A stretch of 27,928 nt of DNA from Methylophilales bacterium UBA4017 (GTDB taxonomy: Bacteria; Pseudomonadota; Gammaproteobacteria; Burkholderiales; Methylophilaceae): positions 4,053 through 31,980 of the forward strand of contig DGAZ01000010.1 in NCBI GenBank assembly GCA_002384685.1. The letters run 5' to 3'. The notes below the pieces were generated by a model. The model ran no database searches, had not been told where the DNA came from, and was given only the letters and a program-made list of their open reading frames with translations. Numbering within the stretch: the stretch's first letter is position 1; every line of letters starts with the position of its first letter. Positions 23,028 to 27,928 of this stretch are shown here, piece after piece. The position numbers were made by a program, and so were the translations under genes.

Positions 23028-23036
23028 ATGATACCA
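23028..23036 (-). promoter_or_regulatory. Candidate rpsB promoter (extended -10)
   Basis: The minus strand reads TGGTATCATAGCGGC: extended -10 (TG-n-TATCAT) followed by a GC-rich discriminator, the pattern of ribosomal-protein promoters. It lies about 115 bp before the rpsB ATG, leaving a leader that includes the whole proposed structure. A -35 is weak. The AT-rich ATAATTAATTATTAT nearby (23035-23049) may also serve map in the opposite direction. Confidence 0.5.
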
Positions 23037-23084
23037 TAATTAATTATTATCTGTGTCCAAAAATCATCTGAAAAATAGACTGCC

Positions 23085-23879
23085 ATGACCATAACCATAA
23101 AAAATGAAATAGATATCCAAAAGATGCGTATAGCAGGAAAGTTAGCGTCGGAAGTTTTGGACCATGTTACCGATTACATTAAGCCCAACATTACCACGGA
23201 TGAGATAGATACAATCTGTCATAACTTTATGGTTGATGTCCAAAAAACTATTCCAGCCCCACTAAATTATGCTCCTCCCGGCCATACCCCATATCCAAAA
23301 TCGGTATGTACGTCGGTAAATAATCAAATATGTCATGGTATTCCTGGTCCCAAAATTCTAAAAAAAGGGGATGTGGTCAACGTGGATGTCACCGTTATCA
23401 AAGACGGTTACCACGGCGATACGAGCCGCATGTTTTATATTGGAGAACCTTCTATCCAAGCCAAAAGGTTGAGTGAAATAACCTACCAATCAATGTGGCT
23501 AGGAATCAACGAGGTAAAGCCTGGAAACCGTTTAGGGGATATCGGCTTTGCTATTCAAAACTATGTCGAGGCTAACGGATTTAGTGTAGTCCGCGAGTTT
23601 TGTGGCCATGGTATTGGCAAGGTTTTTCATGAAGACCCGCAGGTACTTCACTATGGTAGTCGTGGAGCAGGTACCAAGTTGCAAGAAGGTATGATTTTTA
23701 CGATAGAGCCCATGGTTAATGCCGGAAAACGTGACATTAAGATGCTTTCGGATGGATGGACCGTGGTGACGAAGGACCGTAGCCTTTCAGCTCAATGGGA
23801 GCATACCGTCTTGGTCACCGGGACGGGCTTTGAAGTCCTGACAGTATCTGATGGCACACCCCTACCCTGGAAGCCTTAG
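23085..23879 (+). CDS. map: Methionine aminopeptidase, type I
   Basis: Removes the initiator methionine from nascent proteins; di-metal cytosolic enzyme. It has 264 residues. The usual N-terminus TIKNEIDIQKMRIAGKLASE is present. Metal and substrate ligands are in NVDVTVIKDGYHGDTSRMF (two Asp and a His), FCGHGIGKVFHEDP (His), FTIEPMVN (Glu) and SAQWEHTVLVT (Glu). It is divergent from rpsB, the standard arrangement. No Shine-Dalgarno is seen before the ATG, so the mRNA may have a very short or absent leader. Confidence 0.97.
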   Translation: MTITIKNEIDIQKMRIAGKLASEVLDHVTDYIKPNITTDEIDTICHNFMVDVQKTIPAPLNYAPPGHTPYPKSVCTSVNNQICHGIPGPKILKKGDVVNVDVTVIKDGYHGDTSRMFYIGEPSIQAKRLSEITYQSMWLGINEVKPGNRLGDIGFAIQNYVEANGFSVVREFCGHGIGKVFHEDPQVLHYGSRGAGTKLQEGMIFTIEPMVNAGKRDIKMLSDGWTVVTKDRSLSAQWEHTVLVTGTGFEVLTVSDGTPLPWKP

Positions 23880-23886
23880 TAAAAAA

Positions 23887-26439
23887 ATGATTCAGGAGCT
23901 GAAAAAAAATTACCAGGCTAAGTTTGATCGGTTATGTAAAGACTTCCTTACAAAATATAATGGGCACTCCTTTTTAAAAAATCATACGCGCCTAGTTGAT
24001 GCATTATTGCTTGACCTATCAACCAGCCTTAACCTAGCAGGTAATATTTCACTGGTGGCCGTTGGTGGCTATGGTAGGCAGGAATTATTTCCTTATTCGG
24101 ATATCGATATACTTATCCTGGTCCCTGAAGACCTGAACCAGCTGGATAAAGATAAAATCACGGCTTTTGTCACGGCTTGTTGGGATTTGGGATTAAAAAT
24201 TGGGCATAGCGTTCGGACCATAAAAGAAAACCGTATGGAGATGCATAAAGACATCAAAACAACCACGAACCTTCTAGAATCAAGGTTAATCAAGGGCTCT
24301 AAAAAAGAGTTTTTAGAGCTACAAAAGAGCATTGTTAATGAAATAAATCCAAGGCAATTTTATGTTGAGAAGTTGCGCGAACAAAATGCTAGGCATAAAA
24401 AATTTCGTGACTCAGCTTATCAATTAGAACCAAATATCAAAGAGAGTCCTGGAGGATTAAGAGACCTTCATATGGTCTTGTGGTTAGCGTCCAGTCAAAA
24501 TAAGGGCAATACATTTAAACAAATACTCTCCAACCATGTCATCGATCGAGAGGAGTTTAATAAAGTACGATTTCATTTGAATCGTATTACCAAAAGAAGA
24601 ATGTTGCTTCATTTGCTGGCAGGAAGAGCGGAAGATAGGTTGGTTTTCGACTTACAAAACCGGCTAGCAGAACATCTAGGTTACCAAAACTCAGAGTATA
24701 AAAAATCAAGTGAACTGGTTATGAAAAGTTACTACAAATCCGTTAATTACGTAATTTTATTTAATGAGATTATTATAAAAAAACTGGATCCTCTGGAACA
24801 TAAAAATACCGCGGTAGAACATAAGCTTCCTCTTTATGAATACGATAATTTACTAGAGATAGATAAGTCATACCAAGGAAGCTTCATCAACCATTTATTT
24901 GATCCTTTTTTGGTTTTTCAGGAAAAAAAACATATCGTAGGCTTTGGCCCCAACCTTTTAGGTTTGCTTGATACTACCTCTAAACGCATAAACAAATCCA
25001 TCAGAGATGATGCATCAATCCGGGATAATTTTTTTCGGCTATTAAAAGGTGATAACAAGGTTAACCGTTCCTTTCGACTGCTTAACAAATGCAATATCCT
25101 AGGCAAATATATTCCGCCCTTCGGAAGAGTTGTGGCGCAAATGCAGCATGACCTCTTCCACATTTATACGGTAGATGAACACACCCTTAACGTGATTGAA
25201 AACATTCGCCGCTTTAGCAAGACTAAGCTTGAGCATGAGTTCCCTGAATGCCATAGGATTTTTGTTAACTTTGACAAACCTTACCTTTTGTATCTGGGTG
25301 CAATTTTTCATGATATCGCCAAGGGTCGGGGTGGCGATCATTCAGAAAAGGGAGAAAAAGTTGCGAAACGCTTTGGAGGTTGGTTTGGCTTAACCACCGC
25401 CGATACCAATATGGTTAGTTGGCTAGTAAAATCCCATCTTAAGTTATCCCAGGTCGCTCAAAAAGAAGATCTTTCCGATCCACAGGTAATACAGCGCTTT
25501 GCTCATTTTATTCAAGATCAATATAGACTGGATGCACTGTATCTTTTAACTGTTGCCGATATAAGAGCTACCAGCCCTCATGTATGGAATCAATGGAAGG
25601 CCACCCTTCTCAAGGACCTTTATAATGCCACTTCTACTTATTTCGCTAACAGCGTCATGTCTCCAGAAGATATAATTAACAAAAGAAAAAAAGCTGCTCA
25701 AGTCATTTTGGATGGTTACCGCATTTCGGTTAAGGCAACCAAGCCGATATGGGCTGGGTTGGGCAATGACTATTTTTACAAGTTTGACGAGCATGATATT
25801 GCATGGCATTCAAGGGTCTTAATCAATTACCAAGCAAGTCATGGGTCCTTAATTAAGGCCCATCATTGCCGTAATGGGAATGGTCTTGAAATACTGATCT
25901 ATACAAAAAATACCTCTAACGCTTTTTTAAAAATTACTAATTTCTTCTATGTTAATCAGCTGGATGTAGCCCAAGCAAAAATACACACCACAGAAAATGG
26001 TTATGCTTTGGACATATTTAATGTATTAATTGAGGAAAATGCCAGCACCTCTTATCAGCATCTCTTTCAGCATATTGAGGCAGAATTAACAAAGATCATA
26101 GATAGTCAAGCAGCGCTACCAGAGACCATAAGCCTCAGAAAAACAAGGCAAGCAGCACATCATCAAATCAACACCAATATTAGCTATCACTACTTGCCGA
26201 ATGGCCTCATTGAGTTCCATGTCATTACCGACGGGCAACAAGGATTGCTTAGCCTTATTGCGAACGAAATCAATAAGAACGGTTTTTCTATCGCCAACGC
26301 AAAAATCAATACTCTGGGTGGACGGGCGGAGGATTTCTTTTTGCTTACCCCTATGAAAAAGACGTCTCCTGCTAACCTGAAGAACTTAGAAACTAGCATT
26401 AAAGACCAATTGCTAATTAATGCTAAGCAACCAACCTAA
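23887..26439 (+). CDS. glnD: Bifunctional [protein-PII] uridylyltransferase/uridylyl-removing enzyme
   Basis: Nitrogen sensor: uridylylates PII when glutamine is low and removes UMP when it is high, which in turn sets glutamine synthetase activity. It has 850 residues from the ATG 7 bp after the map stop (E. coli about 890). Domains: nucleotidyltransferase with VGGYGRQELFPYSDIDIL (about 59-76, Asp72 and Asp74); a PII-uridylyltransferase helical domain; an HD phosphohydrolase domain with His475-Asp476 (FHDIAKGRGGDHSEKG); and two C-terminal ACT domains (about 666-735 and 776-850) that bind glutamine. An in-frame ATG at 23851 lies inside map and lacks a ribosome-binding site. Confidence 0.96.
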   Translation: MIQELKKNYQAKFDRLCKDFLTKYNGHSFLKNHTRLVDALLLDLSTSLNLAGNISLVAVGGYGRQELFPYSDIDILILVPEDLNQLDKDKITAFVTACWDLGLKIGHSVRTIKENRMEMHKDIKTTTNLLESRLIKGSKKEFLELQKSIVNEINPRQFYVEKLREQNARHKKFRDSAYQLEPNIKESPGGLRDLHMVLWLASSQNKGNTFKQILSNHVIDREEFNKVRFHLNRITKRRMLLHLLAGRAEDRLVFDLQNRLAEHLGYQNSEYKKSSELVMKSYYKSVNYVILFNEIIIKKLDPLEHKNTAVEHKLPLYEYDNLLEIDKSYQGSFINHLFDPFLVFQEKKHIVGFGPNLLGLLDTTSKRINKSIRDDASIRDNFFRLLKGDNKVNRSFRLLNKCNILGKYIPPFGRVVAQMQHDLFHIYTVDEHTLNVIENIRRFSKTKLEHEFPECHRIFVNFDKPYLLYLGAIFHDIAKGRGGDHSEKGEKVAKRFGGWFGLTTADTNMVSWLVKSHLKLSQVAQKEDLSDPQVIQRFAHFIQDQYRLDALYLLTVADIRATSPHVWNQWKATLLKDLYNATSTYFANSVMSPEDIINKRKKAAQVILDGYRISVKATKPIWAGLGNDYFYKFDEHDIAWHSRVLINYQASHGSLIKAHHCRNGNGLEILIYTKNTSNAFLKITNFFYVNQLDVAQAKIHTTENGYALDIFNVLIEENASTSYQHLFQHIEAELTKIIDSQAALPETISLRKTRQAAHHQINTNISYHYLPNGLIEFHVITDGQQGLLSLIANEINKNGFSIANAKINTLGGRAEDFFLLTPMKKTSPANLKNLETSIKDQLLINAKQPT

Positions 26440-26540
26440 ACCAACCAAAAAATTTATGCGTACATTTGCTTATATAAATTTGGGTGTGAGTTATTATGGT
26501 ATGTAATGGCACCTTTTTTTAAACAATTGATCAGTAAAGC
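26440..26540 (+). other. glnD downstream gap, weak terminator-like and promoter-like sequence
   Basis: GGTG (26483-26486) and CACC (26510-26513) could pair around an inner ATTA/TAAT stem, followed directly by seven T. This is a weak terminator candidate. TTGCTT at 26466 and TATTAT at 26492 could be promoter boxes, but their spacing (20 bp) is too long. Nothing stronger is seen. Confidence 0.25.
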
Positions 26541-26801
26541 ATGCGTAAAAACTTTTCACTAGAGGAGACTTCTCGGATCATTGAGATGGCATGGGAGGAC
26601 AGAACCTCTTTAGATGCTATTTATAGAAATTTTGGTCTTAAAGAGGACCAATTGAAACTTCTGATGAAGAAAGAGTTAAAGCGTGGTAGTTATACTTTAT
26701 GGCGAAAAAGAATGAAGGCAAGTGACTTAAGGCATGAGTCATTAAGACCAAATGGTATAACCAGGGCTTACTGTTCACAGCAATACAAATTTAAAAAATA
26801 A
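26541..26801 (+). CDS. TIGR03643 family protein (DUF2805), function unknown
   Basis: Small basic protein of 86 residues. The core RIIEMAWEDRTSLDAIYRNF followed by GLKEDQLKLLMKKELKRGSY and LWRKRM matches the conserved family that I know as TIGR03643/DUF2805. It reads like a short helix-turn-helix: an Asp-Ala-Ile helix, the turn FGLKEDQ, then a recognition-like helix. Nucleic-acid binding is possible but unproven. The C-terminal 25 residues or so (after RKRMKASD) are outside the conserved core and basic. Family members occur in several aquatic bacteria. The next gene starts only 5 bp downstream, so they are likely one operon. Ribosome-binding site is weak. Confidence 0.8.
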   Translation: MRKNFSLEETSRIIEMAWEDRTSLDAIYRNFGLKEDQLKLLMKKELKRGSYTLWRKRMKASDLRHESLRPNGITRAYCSQQYKFKK

Positions 26802-26806
26802 CGTTA

Positions 26807-27841
26807 ATGAAAATACTAAGCATCTTAAGTGTTGCGGTTATTACTATGGTCAGCATTAGCTCAGCTATTGCTGACCCTAAGAATAAAAAAATAGCCGTAC
26901 TTTTTGATAGCAGAATGCTTGCTCACGACACCGGCATAAACCATCCCGAGAAGCCTGAACGATTGACTACCGCATCCACCGCAATTAGAAATGCCAAAGG
27001 GCTAATAAAGCATCTGGTTTGGCCAACCATAAAAGAAGCAAGTGACGAAACCCTTCAATTGGTGCACACAGAAGACTACCTCCGTTTAGTTGCTTCGGAA
27101 GTCGAAGCACAAGAAAAAGATCAAACAGCCTATCTTTCGACGGGTGACGTCGTTATATCAAAAGATTCTGACATGGCATCAAGGGTGGCTGTGGGAGCTG
27201 TTATTGAGGGTGTGGATCAGATTATGTTTAATAATAATACCTTTACGGCTTTCGCTCTTGTAAGACCTCCTGGCCATCATGCTTCTGCCGATAGAGGCAT
27301 GGGATTTTGTATCTATAATAATGTTGCAATCGCTGCAAGGTACGCTCAACAACGCTATGGCTTGCAACGTATTTTGATAGTCGATTTTGATGTCCATCAC
27401 GGTAACGGCACCCAAGATATTTTTTATGATGACAACTCGGTATTTTATTTTAGCGTTCATCAGCACCCTCTATACCCAGGAACAGGCAGTCCACAAGAAA
27501 CTGGCTCAGGCAAAGGCAAGGGCTTCACCCTTAATGTCGAGCTTCCCAAGGGTTCCGGTGATGCTGAGTTAATTAATGCTTTAAATAGCAAGCTTGTTAA
27601 GGCGATGGATGAGTTCAGGCCGGAATTTATTTTAGTTTCTGCAGGGTTTGATGGTCACCAAGCAGATCCGCTTGGGGGCTTGCATTATACGGAGAAAGGA
27701 TACCAAGAGGTGGCTAAGGTACTCAGCGACTTAGCGAAAAAACATGCGGATGCAAAGACTTTATATGTGATGGAAGGTGGCTACTCACATGACAATACGA
27801 GCCAGTCCATTCTTGCCATTTTGCATGCTCTAGCAAAGTAA
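26807..27841 (+). CDS. Histone deacetylase-family (acetylpolyamine amidohydrolase-like) hydrolase with signal peptide
   Basis: Zinc-dependent amidohydrolase of the arginase/HDAC fold; likely substrates are acetylated polyamines, lysine or other amides, not histones. It has 344 residues. Catalytic features are all present: His157-His158 in RPPGHHA, zinc ligands Asp195 and His197 in DFDVHHGNGTQ, Asp282 in SAGFDGHQADPLGG, and Tyr326 in EGGY. The N-terminus MKILSILSVAVITMVSISSA is a convincing Sec signal peptide with cleavage predicted after AIA (residue 22), so the enzyme is probably periplasmic, which is unusual because most family members are cytoplasmic. The HDAC domain starts at about residue 28, so the leader is an added segment. 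No lipobox Cys is seen. Confidence 0.9.
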   Translation: MKILSILSVAVITMVSISSAIADPKNKKIAVLFDSRMLAHDTGINHPEKPERLTTASTAIRNAKGLIKHLVWPTIKEASDETLQLVHTEDYLRLVASEVEAQEKDQTAYLSTGDVVISKDSDMASRVAVGAVIEGVDQIMFNNNTFTAFALVRPPGHHASADRGMGFCIYNNVAIAARYAQQRYGLQRILIVDFDVHHGNGTQDIFYDDNSVFYFSVHQHPLYPGTGSPQETGSGKGKGFTLNVELPKGSGDAELINALNSKLVKAMDEFRPEFILVSAGFDGHQADPLGGLHYTEKGYQEVAKVLSDLAKKHADAKTLYVMEGGYSHDNTSQSILAILHALAK

Positions 27842-27875
27842 TTAAACCATAATTTTTTTATAGGGAGTTGAAACT

Positions 27876-27928
27876 ATGTTTAAAAAACATCTCGAGGCAT
27901 CCGGTAAGTCTTACTGGCATCACCTTGG
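27876..27928 (+). CDS. Start of a further gene (truncated by right edge)
   Basis: An ATG with a good ribosome-binding site (AGGGAG, 8 nt upstream) opens MFKKHLEASGKSYWHHL and runs off the window. Only 17 residues are visible. The pattern (short charged N-terminus, then S-Y-x-x-H-L) recalls small membrane proteins of the DUF6356 kind, but this is a guess on very little sequence. It follows the HDAC-family gene by 34 bp and may be in the same operon. Confidence 0.5.
   Translation, partial: MFKKHLEASGKSYWHHL

Noticed and set aside
23851..23886. Earlier in-frame ATG for glnD
   Set aside because: It is inside map, lacks a ribosome-binding site and adds residues not resembling GlnD; the ATG after the map stop is preferred.
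1..27928. CRISPR arrays, tRNA or rRNA genes, insertion sequences, integrases, prophage or toxin-antitoxin genes
   Set aside because: Looked for on both strands and not seen; no transposase-like proteins, no regularly spaced repeats, no cloverleaf-like sequences in the intergenic gaps.

Overview
This window is a stretch of core bacterial chromosome from a Gram-negative organism. It carries LpxA, LpxB and LpxD (lipid A), BamA and Skp (outer-membrane assembly), and the canonical proteobacterial block rpsB-tsf-pyrH-frr-uppS-cdsA-dxr-bamA-skp-lpxD-fabZ-lpxA-lpxB-rnhB. The base composition is AT-rich (roughly 40% GC by eye), intergenic spaces are very short, and many genes abut or overlap. This suggests a compact beta- or gammaproteobacterial genome. 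A Maf/YceF gene paired with a short RsmI-like methylase, and map-glnD beside rpsB, fit either class. I cannot fix the genus from sequence alone.

Layout. (1) 1-5370, minus strand: the fatty-acid/phospholipid operon rpmF-plsX-fabH-fabD-fabG-acpP-fabF, with fabF cut by the left edge. (2) 5371-5591: a divergent promoter region. (3) 5592-10165, plus strand: a two-subunit pyruvate carboxylase (pycA, pycB), a YceF-type Maf pyrophosphatase and a small RsmI-like SAM methylase, in a tight operon. (4) 10157-22912, minus strand: rpsB, tsf, terminator, then pyrH, frr, uppS, cdsA, dxr, a 246-bp non-coding gap, then bamA, skp, lpxD, fabZ, lpxA, lpxB, rnhB. (5) 22913-23084: divergent region with an S2-type rpsB leader. 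(6) 23085-27928, plus strand: map, glnD, a TIGR03643/DUF2805 small protein, an exported histone-deacetylase-fold hydrolase, and the first codons of one more gene.

How the genes work together. PycAB carboxylates pyruvate to oxaloacetate (anaplerosis). PlsX and the Fab enzymes make acyl-ACP for phospholipid. FabZ and LpxA/D/B divert 3-hydroxyacyl-ACP to lipid A. UppS, CdsA and Dxr supply undecaprenyl phosphate, CDP-diacylglycerol and isoprenoid precursors. Skp and BamA assemble outer-membrane proteins. RpsB, Tsf, Frr and Map serve translation. GlnD is the nitrogen-status sensor that modifies PII.

The window is mostly well-conserved housekeeping DNA, and I found no convincing evidence of a wholly new system. 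The points most worth a second look are: absence of rseP from its usual dxr-bamA position and of yceD upstream of rpmF; a hairpin sequestering the fabF ribosome-binding site; a perfect palindrome on the pycA promoter; a valine at the LpxA acyl-chain ruler position; a signal peptide on the HDAC-family protein; and a perfect palindrome across the two convergent stop codons near 10160. No tRNA, rRNA, CRISPR array, insertion sequence or prophage gene was seen. No gene-free stretch exceeds 300 bases.
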